Assembly (NCBI RefSeq): GCF_038024875.1
Contig: NZ_CP136136.1
Coordinates: 2,542,001 to 2,606,000 of the forward strand
Direction of reading: 5' to 3'
Length of the DNA stretch: 64,000 bases
DNA from: Gordonia rubripertincta
GTDB taxonomy: Bacteria > Actinomycetota > Actinomycetes > Mycobacteriales > Mycobacteriaceae
Below the pieces are notes generated by a model that did not search any database, was not told the DNA's origin, and was given only the letters and a program-made list of their open reading frames with translations. The position numbers and the translations under genes are program-made. Within the stretch, counting starts at the first letter, position 1, and every line of letters starts with the position of its first letter. Below are positions 34,233-42,777 of this stretch, in pieces.

Positions 34233-35486
34233 ATGACAGTGAGCGAACGCACGGAGCCCGCCGTCGACCCCACGCCGGAAACGGGATCGTTCGACCTGCG
34301 TGACCGCCCGACGGCCGAGTTCATCGAGTCGATGCGCGCTCGGTTCCCGGTGGACTCTGAGCTCGACGCGATGTTGGTCCGGAAGCTCCGACGGCGGACC
34401 AGTAGTTCCTATCAACGAATAACGCTCGACGACTTCGTCGCCTGCCTCGAATCGTTGTTGCGTGACAACATCGACGGCGATTTCGTGGTCAGCGACGCAC
34501 GGTGGCTTTCCGGCGGGGCATCGAAGATGCAGATGCGGTTCACTCTCGAGTGGCAGGACCCAGATCGCGGTCGTGTCACCGACGTGATGGTCGTGCGTAT
34601 GGATCCTGCCGAGTCGTTGAACGCAACGAGTAGATCGCAGGAGGCGCAGATCCTCATCGCGGTCGGCTCAGTGCTCCCAGTTCCGACAGTTCGTTGGCTG
34701 GACGAATCCGGCCGGTGGTTCCCGGAGCCGGCGCTCGTCTACGACTTCGCCGTAGGTGTCACCAAACCGACCCAGTCGAGCACCGGAACCGTCAGCGGGC
34801 TCGGGACGATGTTCGGTCCTCGGTTGCGCGCGACGCTCGGCACACAGTTCGTCGAGCAACTCGCCGCACTGCATTCGCTCGATGTCGACGCACTGAACTT
34901 GCCGAGTTTCGATCGGCCGGCGCCAGGGACGAGTCAGGCCGCCGAGTGGAAGCTGAACCAGTACCAGCGGGTGTGGGAAGAAGACCGTGGTGAGGACTTT
35001 CCACTCATGGACGTCGCCGCACGGTGGCTGCGGAGAAACCTGCCGACGGTCGACACGGTCAGTGTGATCCATGGCGACTATCGCAGCGGAAACTTCCTTT
35101 TCGACGAAGAGTCGTCGCAGATCACGGCCTGGCTGGACTGGGAGTACTGCCACCTCGGTGATCGGCACCGTGATCTGGCGTGGGCCACGGATGCGACTTT
35201 TGGTCACCGTGACCCGGCGACCGGGGAGTATCTCGTGTGCGGATTGTTCAGCGAAGAAGAGTTCTTGAAGAAGTACTGCGAGGCATCCGGTTTCGAGGTA
35301 GACCGCGAACGACTCGCCTACTACAAGATCTCCAATACCTACCAACTCATAGTCGCAACCCGTGCCACTGCATACCGGATCTCACGACTTGGCAAGACGC
35401 ATCAGGACGTGTTGCTTGCGTGGGTGAGCGGAATGGTGCCGGTCCTGTCACGGCAACTGGTGGACCTCTTGAAGGAGCGGATCTGA
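34233..35486 (+). CDS. APH-family phosphotransferase
   Basis: Protein kinase-like small-molecule kinase of 417 residues. The N-lobe lies about residues 80-190; Brenner's motif VIHGDYRSGNFLF has the catalytic Asp, and the metal-binding Asp is in AWLDWEYCHLGD. This group includes the kinase domain of ACAD10/11 and LvaA of Pseudomonas, which phosphorylate 4-hydroxyacyl-CoAs before elimination of phosphate. Such a role in an island full of acyl-CoA dehydrogenases is plausible inference; an antibiotic kinase is less likely here. Next to a lipocalin-like gene upstream and a small helical protein downstream. Confidence 0.83.
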   Translation: MTVSERTEPAVDPTPETGSFDLRDRPTAEFIESMRARFPVDSELDAMLVRKLRRRTSSSYQRITLDDFVACLESLLRDNIDGDFVVSDARWLSGGASKMQMRFTLEWQDPDRGRVTDVMVVRMDPAESLNATSRSQEAQILIAVGSVLPVPTVRWLDESGRWFPEPALVYDFAVGVTKPTQSSTGTVSGLGTMFGPRLRATLGTQFVEQLAALHSLDVDALNLPSFDRPAPGTSQAAEWKLNQYQRVWEEDRGEDFPLMDVAARWLRRNLPTVDTVSVIHGDYRSGNFLFDEESSQITAWLDWEYCHLGDRHRDLAWATDATFGHRDPATGEYLVCGLFSEEEFLKKYCEASGFEVDRERLAYYKISNTYQLIVATRATAYRISRLGKTHQDVLLAWVSGMVPVLSRQLVDLLKERI

Positions 35487-36000
35487 TGGCAGATCATCTG
35501 GAGAACACGCTGCGCGCAACCATCAAGTCCTTACGTGATGTCGTCGGCCCCGCCGTGGATTCCGCGGACCCGATGGCGCAGGAGCAGATGGCGTTGTCGC
35601 TCATGGCCCTCGAGTTCGTGAGATCTCGCCTCGATCATCTGCATGCCCGGGACAGATTCCTCCTTCAGCACTATCGCAGATGGGGCAGAAAATCGCTGAC
35701 GCGGTGACACCGGCCCCGGTGCACTTGAACTCGGCGTTGGACGCCGCACGGGCGGTGGTAGACCAAGCGGATGTGTCGGATGTTCGAATACGTTCGGCCG
35801 CAGACGCCATCGCGGCAGCCATCAGCGACGTCGTCGACTCGCCGCTCGATGAAGGTACCCGGCGGGAAGTCGACACGACGATCGTCGAATCCTCGTGCGA
35901 CCGGATCGAGTTCGAACGGGCATGGCACGGACCGATGGGATTCGATCCAGACGTCGCATCGATCGCCAGTGTCGAGGCGGCAGCGAGCGTATACCGCTGA
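35486..36000 (+). CDS. Small helical protein of unknown function, reading frame interrupted
   Basis: Starts with ATG overlapping the APH-kinase stop (TGATG). The first frame encodes about 70 residues (MADHLENTLRATIKSLRDVV, MALEFVRSRLDHLHARDRFL). At about 35690 a frame one base back continues with MGQKIADAVTPAPVHLNSAL and ends at 36000. One missing base would join them into a 171-residue, largely alpha-helical protein; two overlapping small genes are the alternative. I do not recognise a family. In levulinate degradation the APH kinase LvaA needs the small partner LvaB, so a kinase accessory role is a positional guess only. Confidence 0.5.
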
Positions 36001-36084
36001 ATCGGGTCACCGGACCGGCGGCGTGGTCGGATCGACTACGCGCCGTCGGGCCGGTGACCTCGTTGCTGTGCTCGCCTGTGTCGC

Positions 36085-36858
36085 TCAGGAATCGCTGAGA
36101 TCGATCTCGGTTCGCTCCTCGATCTGGACGACCGCCTCGGCATAGCCGTGGACGTGCTTGGTCATGCGGCGCACGGCCGCAGCGGAGTCGCCGGCCTTGA
36201 TGGCGTCGGTGATCGTCTTGTGCGCCCGATACGTCGTCTTCCGCACCTCGTCGTCGACGAAGGCCTTGTTCTCGGTCGACGTGTAGATGGCGCGCGACAG
36301 CGCGCTCATGAAGCCGGTCAGGAGTTCGTTGTGACTCGCCACTGCCACGGCAAGGTGCCAGTCCACGTTCGCCTGGAGGAATGTCTCGAGCGGCGCGTCG
36401 AGGTCCCCGATGGCAGCGTTGGCGGCAGCCAGGGCTTCCAGGTCGTCATCGGTCCGATACTTGGCGGCGAGGCTCGCGCACGCGGGCTCGATGGCCTCGC
36501 GGGTCTCGAGTAGCGCGGTCAATCGGAGTTGCTGACCACGGATGAGCAGGCTCACCGACGTGGCGAGAGCTTCGCCGCCGGGCTGCTGCACAAAGGCACC
36601 ACCCGAACGGCCGGTCTTGATCACGACAAGCCCCTGGACCTCGAGGATGCGGAGCGCCTCGCGGACCGTTGTCCGACTCATGCGGGTCTGGGTGACCAAC
36701 TCGCGTTCTGGAGGAAGTGCGGTGCCGGCGGGGAACTCGTTCCGGAGGATGCGTTCGCGCAGATCGTTTGCGAGGACATCGGAAGCTTTGGGCACCTGCA
36801 TCGGCTGCAGCTGCACCGGATGACGCGCGACCGCGCTCGACGAGGGCGATTCGGGCAT
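36085..36858 (-). CDS. GntR/FadR-family transcriptional regulator
   Basis: FadR-type regulator of 257 residues. An N-terminal winged helix (about 28-95: ALPPERELVTQTRMSRTTVREAL, IKTGRSGGAFV) is followed by an FCD domain (about 105-240) with the helical signature RLTALLETREAIEPACASLAA. ATG at 36858 is preferred because AGGA lies before it; an ATG at 36879 is possible. A TGGTCGTACCT site lies just upstream (36881-36891), consistent with self-repression, and TGGTCATACCA (36956-36966) stands before the divergent crotonase operon. Best candidate for the master regulator of the TGGTC-type sites in the window. Confidence 0.9.
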   Translation of the reverse strand: MPESPSSSAVARHPVQLQPMQVPKASDVLANDLRERILRNEFPAGTALPPERELVTQTRMSRTTVREALRILEVQGLVVIKTGRSGGAFVQQPGGEALATSVSLLIRGQQLRLTALLETREAIEPACASLAAKYRTDDDLEALAAANAAIGDLDAPLETFLQANVDWHLAVAVASHNELLTGFMSALSRAIYTSTENKAFVDDEVRKTTYRAHKTITDAIKAGDSAAAVRRMTKHVHGYAEAVVQIEERTEIDLSDS

Positions 36859-36880
36859 GTGTTCCTGCTTTCTGTGCATT

Positions 36881-36891
36881 TGGTCGTACCT
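36881..36891. promoter_or_regulatory. FadR-type operator upstream of the regulator itself
   Basis: TGGTCGTACCT 22 bases before the GntR start at 36858, suggesting autoregulation. Confidence 0.6.
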
Positions 36892-36955
36892 AATCTAACA
36901 GCAATGGGCACGTGAGTGGGAACCCATGACCTGCGAGTGTTCAACTTCCGCAATA

Positions 36956-36966
36956 TGGTCATACCA
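36956..36966. promoter_or_regulatory. FadR-type palindromic operator (perfect)
   Basis: TGGTCATACCA in an AT-rich stretch, between the divergent GntR gene and the crotonase operon at 37064; identical to 1632-1642. Confidence 0.65.
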
Positions 36967-37063
36967 AAATAATGGTTGACTTAAATGGACCTTGTCGATA
37001 GTTTCCAGTGAGAGGAAACTGACGGCCGGACGGGTGGTCAGCGGGCGGAATGTGAGGGATGAC

Positions 37064-37846
37064 ATGGCAGACCAGGCCGAAGACGTGGTCAGTTGGAAGA
37101 CGGTCACACCCGGTATCACGGTGGTGACCATGAAACGGCCGCCGGCCAACGCGCTCGGCATAGCCCTCCTCGACGGGTTGCATGCGGCGATGGACGCCGC
37201 CGAGAGGGCCGGCGACGTCAAGGTCATGGTCATCGGGTCGGCTCAGCCCGGATTCTTCGCGGCAGGAGCCGACATCAAGCACCTGTCGTCGATCGATGCC
37301 GAGTCGTTCACCGAGTACGGCGACAAGATGCGCGCGGTCAACGACCGGCTGGCTGCGGCCGGTTGGATCTCCATCGCCGCGATCGACGGCATCGCACTCG
37401 GCGGTGGCCTCGAGCTCGCGCTCGCCTGCACCCTGCGGGTGGCCGGGTCGGCAGCCCAGCTCGGACTTCCCGAGGTGAAGCTGGGGTTGATCCCCGGAGC
37501 CGGCGGTACTCAACGCCTCCCTCGCCTGGTGGGACGGGGACGCGCCCTCGACATCATGCTCACCGCCCGCCAGGTGCCCGCCGACGAGGCCTACCGAATC
37601 GGACTCGTCGACCGTGTGACCGACGGCGACGTACTCGCCACCGCACTGTCCTTCGCCGAACAGCTCGTGGGTCCGTCGCTGCCCGCTCAGTTGGCCGTGA
37701 TCCGCACCGTCGATGCCGCATTCGACACACCGCTCGCCGACGGTGCGCAGTTCGAGATCGATCAGATCCAGGCGCTCTTCGAGGACGGCGAGGCCGCCGA
37801 AGGCATCACCGCGTTCGTCGGCAAGCGCGCACCGCAGTTCCGCTGA
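37064..37846 (+). CDS. Enoyl-CoA hydratase (crotonase)
   Basis: Crotonase of 260 residues with both catalytic glutamates in place: GGGLELALACTLRVAG, and LPEVKLGLIPGAGGTQRLPRLVG for the oxyanion/Glu region. FFAAGADIKHL is the canonical CoA-binding loop. TGAGGG precedes the ATG at 37064. A genuine hydratase for straight-chain or branched enoyl-CoA. First gene of an operon with two further crotonases, an APH kinase and a lipocalin-like protein, divergent from the FadR-type regulator. Confidence 0.92.
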   Translation: MADQAEDVVSWKTVTPGITVVTMKRPPANALGIALLDGLHAAMDAAERAGDVKVMVIGSAQPGFFAAGADIKHLSSIDAESFTEYGDKMRAVNDRLAAAGWISIAAIDGIALGGGLELALACTLRVAGSAAQLGLPEVKLGLIPGAGGTQRLPRLVGRGRALDIMLTARQVPADEAYRIGLVDRVTDGDVLATALSFAEQLVGPSLPAQLAVIRTVDAAFDTPLADGAQFEIDQIQALFEDGEAAEGITAFVGKRAPQFR

Positions 37847-37881
37847 CCCGCGTGACCACCACAACTCACGAAGGAGTTCGG

Positions 37882-38691
37882 ATGAAGACCCTGGACCAGA
37901 AGTTCGAGACACTGATCGCCGACGAGGTCAAGCCGGGCATCGTCGTCGTCACGCTCAACCGGCCGGATCGCTACAACGCGATGACCAACACGATGTTCGT
38001 CGAACTCGAACAGCTCGCATGGGGCCTGGAAACCGAGGACGACTGTCGCGTCGTGATCCTGACCGGCGCAGGCAAGGCGTTCTGCTCCGGTTACGACCTC
38101 GCTGACGCCGACGACCTGCCCAACCTGGGCGCGCTCGGGATGCTCGATCAGCAGGAACGTGCAGCGCGTGCGCTGACCGCGATCCGCTCGCTGCGGGTTC
38201 CGGTCATCGCGGCTGTCAACGGGGCCGCGGCAGGCGGCGGCTTCTCGTTGGCGTTGGCCGCCGACATCAGAGTCGCGAGCACCGACGCCAAGTTCAACGC
38301 GGCCTTCGTCCGGATCGGCCTTTCCGCCGGTGACCTGGGCACCTCGTGGTTGCTCACCCGGCTCATCGGTCCTGCCAAGACCAGCGAGATCTGCTTCACC
38401 GGGCGGATCGTCGACGCCGCCGAGGCCGCCGACCTCGGACTGGTCAACTCGCTCAGCGCCGATGACGTGCTCGCCGATTCGCTCGCAATCGCCGAACAGA
38501 TCCTCACGAACTCGCCCGGGGGAGTGCAGCTCTCCAAACGTGCGCTACAGGCCAACCTCGAAGTCGGTTCTTACGCAGCAGCACTCGAACTGGAGAACCG
38601 TGGACAGGCACTGCTGACCCGCAGTCCCGACATGGCCGAAGCGCTCTCGGCGTTCAAAGAGAAGCGCGCACCGGTGTTCCAGGGTCGCTGA
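37882..38691 (+). CDS. Enoyl-CoA hydratase/isomerase family protein
   Basis: Crotonase of 269 residues started by ATG behind AAGGAG. FCSGYDLADA and NGAAAGGGFSLALAADIRVAS give the CoA-binding and oxyanion-hole segments. Where hydratases have PExxLGLxPGxGG it reads FVRIGLSAGDLGTSWLLTR, so the first catalytic Glu is missing and the second position is Asp; isomerase or another crotonase chemistry is possible. About as long as, and clearly similar to, the next gene at 38734 (tandem duplication). Confidence 0.87.
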   Translation: MKTLDQKFETLIADEVKPGIVVVTLNRPDRYNAMTNTMFVELEQLAWGLETEDDCRVVILTGAGKAFCSGYDLADADDLPNLGALGMLDQQERAARALTAIRSLRVPVIAAVNGAAAGGGFSLALAADIRVASTDAKFNAAFVRIGLSAGDLGTSWLLTRLIGPAKTSEICFTGRIVDAAEAADLGLVNSLSADDVLADSLAIAEQILTNSPGGVQLSKRALQANLEVGSYAAALELENRGQALLTRSPDMAEALSAFKEKRAPVFQGR

Positions 38692-38733
38692 CCACTCGTC
38701 CGTACCACTCACCAGGGTTAGGCAAGCCACGAC

Positions 38734-39546
38734 ATGACCATCCAATTCCCCGACCTCGACACGCTGACCTTCGAGGAGGCCGAACCAGGGATCGGCATTC
38801 TCCGCATCAATCGTCCCGACCGTTTGAACTCTCAAACGGTGGCGATGTTCCACGAGTACCTCGCGGCAGGTCGTGCTCTGCGGGACAGCAAGTTACGGGC
38901 CCTGATCCTCACCGGGGCCGGTGAACGGGCCTTCTGCGCCGGCTTCGACCTCGACGAGATCCACGTGATCACCGAGATGGGTGTGCGGGAGTTCTTGAAG
39001 TTCCAGGAGACCGCGACCGGGGGGATCCAATCTCTGCGGCACCTGCCCTTCCCGGTGATCGCCGCCCTGCACGGACCCGCCACCGGCGGCGGCATGGCAC
39101 TAGCGCTCGCAGCCGACATCCGCCTCGCGGCACCGACTCTCAAGATGAGTGCCGCCTTCGTGAAGGTGGGCCTGTCGATGGGTGAACTGGGCACCTCCTA
39201 CAACCTCTCACGACTCGTCGGGCCGGCGCGTGCAGCCGAGATCGGCTTCACCGGCCGGATCGTCGAGGCCGAGGAAGCCCTGCGCATCGGACTGGTCAAT
39301 CAGGTCGTTCCCACCGAGCAGCTGCTCGACGAAGCATTGGCGATGGCCCGTCTGATCGCCCGCAACTCACCAGGTGGGGTACGGATGTCCAAGCGCGCCA
39401 TCCAACGCAACCAAGAGATCACCTCGTATGAAGCGGCTCTCGAACTGGAGAATCGCGGCCAGGCCTTGCTGACCCGTACCGAGGACATGCCCGAGGCGCT
39501 GGCGGCGTTCAAGGCGAAGCGCCGGCCAGAGTTCACCGGTAGGTGA
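38734..39546 (+). CDS. Enoyl-CoA hydratase/isomerase family protein (tandem paralogue)
   Basis: Crotonase of 270 residues, paralogue of the gene at 37882: same layout FCAGFDLDE, GPATGGGMALALAADIRLA, FVKVGLSMGELGTSYNLSRLVG and the C-terminal ALELENRGQALLTR. Here the position that is Asp in its neighbour is Glu (GELG), so one acidic catalytic residue remains, as in enoyl-CoA isomerases. The two may act on successive or isomeric intermediates. Confidence 0.87.
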   Translation: MTIQFPDLDTLTFEEAEPGIGILRINRPDRLNSQTVAMFHEYLAAGRALRDSKLRALILTGAGERAFCAGFDLDEIHVITEMGVREFLKFQETATGGIQSLRHLPFPVIAALHGPATGGGMALALAADIRLAAPTLKMSAAFVKVGLSMGELGTSYNLSRLVGPARAAEIGFTGRIVEAEEALRIGLVNQVVPTEQLLDEALAMARLIARNSPGGVRMSKRAIQRNQEITSYEAALELENRGQALLTRTEDMPEALAAFKAKRRPEFTGR

Positions 39547-39553
39547 CGCGACG

Positions 39554-40597
39554 ATGGCCTGGGACTGGGACACACAAACCAGGAATGCACTGCGCCTCTT
39601 CCTCGAAGAGCGAGGCATCCTGTCGGGTCCGATCACGACCCGGCCCATCGGTGACGGACATTCGAACCTGACATACCTGATCAGCGATGGAACCGACAGC
39701 GTGGTCGTTCGGCGTCCGCCGCCGCCGCCGATTCCGCCGGGTGCGCACGACATGCTCCGTGAGGCGACCCTGCTGCGTGCATTGCAGTCGAGTTCGGTTC
39801 CGGTGCCGCAGGTGCTCGCGGTGGCCGAACAGGGTGAGGTGCTCGATGTCCCGTTCTATGTCATGAGTTTCGCCGCGGGGCCGGTCGTCACCGACCGCAC
39901 ACCGGCTCCGCTGGACACCATCGAACAGCGGGAGCTGATCGGGCACAGTCTGATCGACACCCTGGTGGAGCTGCACTCCGTGGACTGGCGTGCCGTCGGC
40001 CTCGACCGGATGGGACGTCCCGAGGGATTCAACGCGCGGCATCTGCAACGGATGCGTCGGCTCGTCGCCGACGAGAACGGTGCGCCTCCTGCCGATTTCG
40101 CCGACATCGACGCGTGGCTGGAGGCCAACGTACCCGTCGAGTCCGGGGCGACGCTGATCCACTGCGATTTCCGTATCGGCAATGTGGTGGTGGCTCCCGA
40201 GACACCGGGACGCGTCGCCGCCGTCCTGGACTGGGAACTGGCCACCATCGGAGATCCTCTCCTGGACGTGGGATACCTGCTTGCCACGGTGCCCGAGCCG
40301 GGGCAGCCGATGAACCCCACCGCGGAACTCGGCGCGGCAATGCTCGAGCCTGGTTTCCCGACGAAACTCGAACTCACCCAGCGCTATGCAGAACGCTCGG
40401 GACGTGACGTGAGTGATCTCGCGTGGTACACGACGCTGGCGCTGTGGAAGCTGGCCGTCCTCTACGAGTACAGCCGCCGCCGAGTTCTGAACGGGGTCGG
40501 CGATCCCTACTACTCGGATCCGGAACTGGTGCGCAGGTTCCTGCGCGACGCACGCAGATCGGCCGGAATCGCGGCCGCCAAGCCCGCCGGTCGTTGA
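39554..40597 (+). CDS. APH-family phosphotransferase (ACAD10/11-kinase-like)
   Basis: Small-molecule kinase of 347 residues. N-lobe start GDGHSNLTYLISDG, VVVRRPPPPP, catalytic loop LIHCDFRIGNVVV and metal-binding VLDWELATIGDPLLDVGYL. This is the type fused to or encoded with acyl-CoA dehydrogenases (ACAD10/11, LvaA), shown in other organisms to phosphorylate 4-hydroxyacyl-CoAs. The usual HGD is HCD here. It lies eight bases after a crotonase and before a lipocalin-like gene, the same kinase/lipocalin pairing as at 33239-35486 but in reversed order. Confidence 0.85.
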   Translation: MAWDWDTQTRNALRLFLEERGILSGPITTRPIGDGHSNLTYLISDGTDSVVVRRPPPPPIPPGAHDMLREATLLRALQSSSVPVPQVLAVAEQGEVLDVPFYVMSFAAGPVVTDRTPAPLDTIEQRELIGHSLIDTLVELHSVDWRAVGLDRMGRPEGFNARHLQRMRRLVADENGAPPADFADIDAWLEANVPVESGATLIHCDFRIGNVVVAPETPGRVAAVLDWELATIGDPLLDVGYLLATVPEPGQPMNPTAELGAAMLEPGFPTKLELTQRYAERSGRDVSDLAWYTTLALWKLAVLYEYSRRRVLNGVGDPYYSDPELVRRFLRDARRSAGIAAAKPAGR

Positions 40598-40636
40598 CCT
40601 CGGGCCCCTGAGAACACACCGAGGAGTGACTTTTCG

Positions 40637-41693
40637 ATGACCACCCCAGAGCGGTACGGAAACCTTCCACGACCCATTGGTCGGGGCCGACGTGACTGAC
40701 CTCCCAGATGGTTTCTTCGACCGTCTGATGTTCAACATGCACCCGACCGATGGGCAGGCACCCTCGGTCATCATGGGATTCGGCATCTACCCGCCCAAGG
40801 ACACGGTGGACGGATTCGTCGTCCTGACCCAGGCCGGCGAGCAACGGAACCTGCGCTTCTCGAGCCTGCTGAGCGCAACCGGGCGCAACGGGGCCGGCCC
40901 GTTCCGGTTCGAGGTCGTCGAGCCCAACACCGAGTGGCGGCTTGCGCTCGGAGCCAACGAAATCGGGGTCGAGTTCGATGTCCGGTGGCACGCTCGTACG
41001 CCGGCATGGTTCGGTGAGGTCGCCGTCGAGAACGCTTCGGCGACAAAGACTTCGTTCGACCACCTCTTCCAATCCGGTCGATACCAGGGCGAGCTGACGA
41101 TCGACGGCGCCGTGGTCCCGGTCGACGGTTGGTACGGTCAGCGTGACCGCTCGCGGGGAGTGCGCACCATGTCGGGCGGTCAGGGCCTGCACATCTGGTA
41201 CCAGGCCCAGTTCCCCGACTACTCGATCGGTTTCCTGCTCGTCGAGACCCGCGATCACGATCGGCTGCTCCTCGAAGGTGCGGTCATGCACGTGGACGGT
41301 CGGCTCGACCCCATCACCGATGTCCGCCACGCCCTGGTTTTCACCGATGAACGCGACCTGGTCGACGGAGAGGTCGAGGTCACGACCGCGTCGGGACAAC
41401 GGTTGCGGGTGTACGCCGATGCCCGGGCCGGCGGCGGTTTCATGGCCGGGGCCGGTTACGGCGGACACCACGGGGTGTCGCACGGCGTCGATCACGTCGA
41501 ATCGGACCGGTACGCGTTGGACAGTTCGGTGTCGCCTCGTTCGTTCGACTCCGCCCTGACCGACCGGCTCTGCACGTTCGAACTTCTCGGTGAAGGGGAG
41601 CAGGACGCCGAGGGGTCTGGTGCCAAGGGCTCTGGGATCTTCGAGTTCGCCGTCACCCGCTCGAGCAAGTATTCCTACCGGGCGTCGCTGTGA
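40637..41693 (+). CDS. Lipocalin-like (AttH/CrtC, DUF7064-type) protein, frameshifted as given
   Basis: Protein of 351 residues if one C is removed from the run at 40644-40647. The ATG at 40637 then reads into ETFHDPLVGADVTDLPDGFF; without this the frame opens only at about 40677. A beta-rich double-lipocalin-like protein with VVPVDGWYGQRDRSRGVR, the D-x-S-x-G-x-R pattern also seen in the protein at 33239. No signal peptide. Function unknown; binding or tailoring of a hydrophobic intermediate is a guess from the family's association with lipid- and terpenoid-type pathways. Last gene of the operon before a strong terminator. Confidence 0.7.
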
Positions 41694-41724
41694 TCTGAGG
41701 AGCACGCGCCCACGCGGAACGCAG

Positions 41725-41756
41725 ACCACCCCACACAAGACTTCGTGTGGGGTGGT
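41725..41756 (+). terminator. Rho-independent-type terminator
   Basis: Perfect 12-base stem (41725-41736 with 41745-41756), eight-base loop, followed by TCTTTC. It ends the plus-strand crotonase/kinase operon. Confidence 0.85.
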
Positions 41757-41792
41757 TCTTTCGGTCCTGATCGCCTACACGGCAAACAGCCA

Positions 41793-41818
41793 GGGGCGCA
41801 TCGTCTCCGATGCGCCCC
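41793..41818 (-). terminator. Hairpin terminator for the minus-strand operon
   Basis: Perfect 11-base stem (41793-41803 with 41808-41818) and four-base loop, 25 bases beyond the stop of the SDR at 41844; no clear T-run. Confidence 0.7.
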
Positions 41819-41843
41819 CGGCTTGTCAGGTCAATCTCGTTGT

Positions 41844-42743
41844 CTACACGCTTCGCTGAGCCTTGCTCGACTCCGAGGCGGCCTTGCTGGTCTCCTTGAT
41901 CTGCTGCCAGTCGGCGTCGGAGAGCGAGGTGAGTCCGGCGAAGGTGCCGGGGCCGGCCAGCATCTGTCCACCGTCCATGGCGATCGTCTGCCCGGTGAGG
42001 TAGTCGCAGGCATCCGACATCAGGAACATGGTGAGATTGGCGAGTTCCTCGATGGTTCCCGTGCGACCGGCCGGAATCTGGTCAGCCTGTGTCGCGCCGA
42101 CCGAGCTCTTGTCGGTCGGGTTGAGCATCTCCCACGCATAGTCGGTCGGGATCGGGCCGGGTGCAAGGGCATTGAGCCTGATGTTGTGTTTGGCCCATTC
42201 GACGGCCAACGACATCGTCATCGAATGCACGGCGGCCTTCGCCATGGCGGATGGCACCACGAAAGCAGATCCCGTCCACACCCAGGTGGTCAGTGTCGAG
42301 AGCACGCTGCCCGGCAGTCCGTCGGCGATCCAACGCTTACCCGCGGCATGGGTGGTGTGGAACGACCCGTTCATCACCGTACTCGTGATCGCCTGGAATG
42401 CACGGGGACTCAGGTCTTTGGTCTGGGCGATGAAGTTCGCTGCCGCGTTGTTGAGCACCCCGGTCAACGGCCCGGAGTCCGACCAGATCCGTTCCATGGT
42501 CTCGTCGACGTTTTCGTAGTCGCGGACATCGACGGTGTGGTACTGCACTGAACCCGGCCGCGACGCGGAGGCTTCCTCCGCGGCCTCGGCCAGCACGGCC
42601 TCGCGGCGGCCCCACAGGTGGACCTGCGCGCCGTGCTCCACCAGGTGGCGGGCAACCCCGCGACCCAGCCCGGTGCCACCCCCGGTGATCAGAATTCGTT
42701 TGCCGGCCAACAACGCCGGCGAGAAAATCGTGTCGTCGCTCAT
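41844..42743 (-). CDS. 2,4-dienoyl-CoA reductase-like SDR
   Basis: SDR of 299 residues. GGGTGLGRGVARHL cofactor motif and LNNAAANFIAQTKDLSPRAF are typical of dienoyl-CoA reductases (DECR/PECR). The usual catalytic Tyr is replaced, since the segment reads PSAMAKAAV, as in DECR enzymes that use a different proton donor. C-terminus DYLTGQTIAMDGGQ. It would reduce a dienoyl-CoA with NADPH, needed when unsaturated or formerly cyclic chains enter beta-oxidation. Last gene of a three-gene minus-strand operon. Confidence 0.87.
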   Translation of the reverse strand: MSDDTIFSPALLAGKRILITGGGTGLGRGVARHLVEHGAQVHLWGRREAVLAEAAEEASASRPGSVQYHTVDVRDYENVDETMERIWSDSGPLTGVLNNAAANFIAQTKDLSPRAFQAITSTVMNGSFHTTHAAGKRWIADGLPGSVLSTLTTWVWTGSAFVVPSAMAKAAVHSMTMSLAVEWAKHNIRLNALAPGPIPTDYAWEMLNPTDKSSVGATQADQIPAGRTGTIEELANLTMFLMSDACDYLTGQTIAMDGGQMLAGPGTFAGLTSLSDADWQQIKETSKAASESSKAQRSV

Positions 42744-42777
42744 CGTGTACCTCGTGGTGTCGGTGCCTGCGCGATTG

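Noticed and set aside
16207..40648. Programmed +1 frameshifting at CACCCCA
   Set aside because: The C run lies at different codon phases in the five genes, unrelated proteins are affected, and the same 7-mer is read normally elsewhere. Sequence error is simpler.
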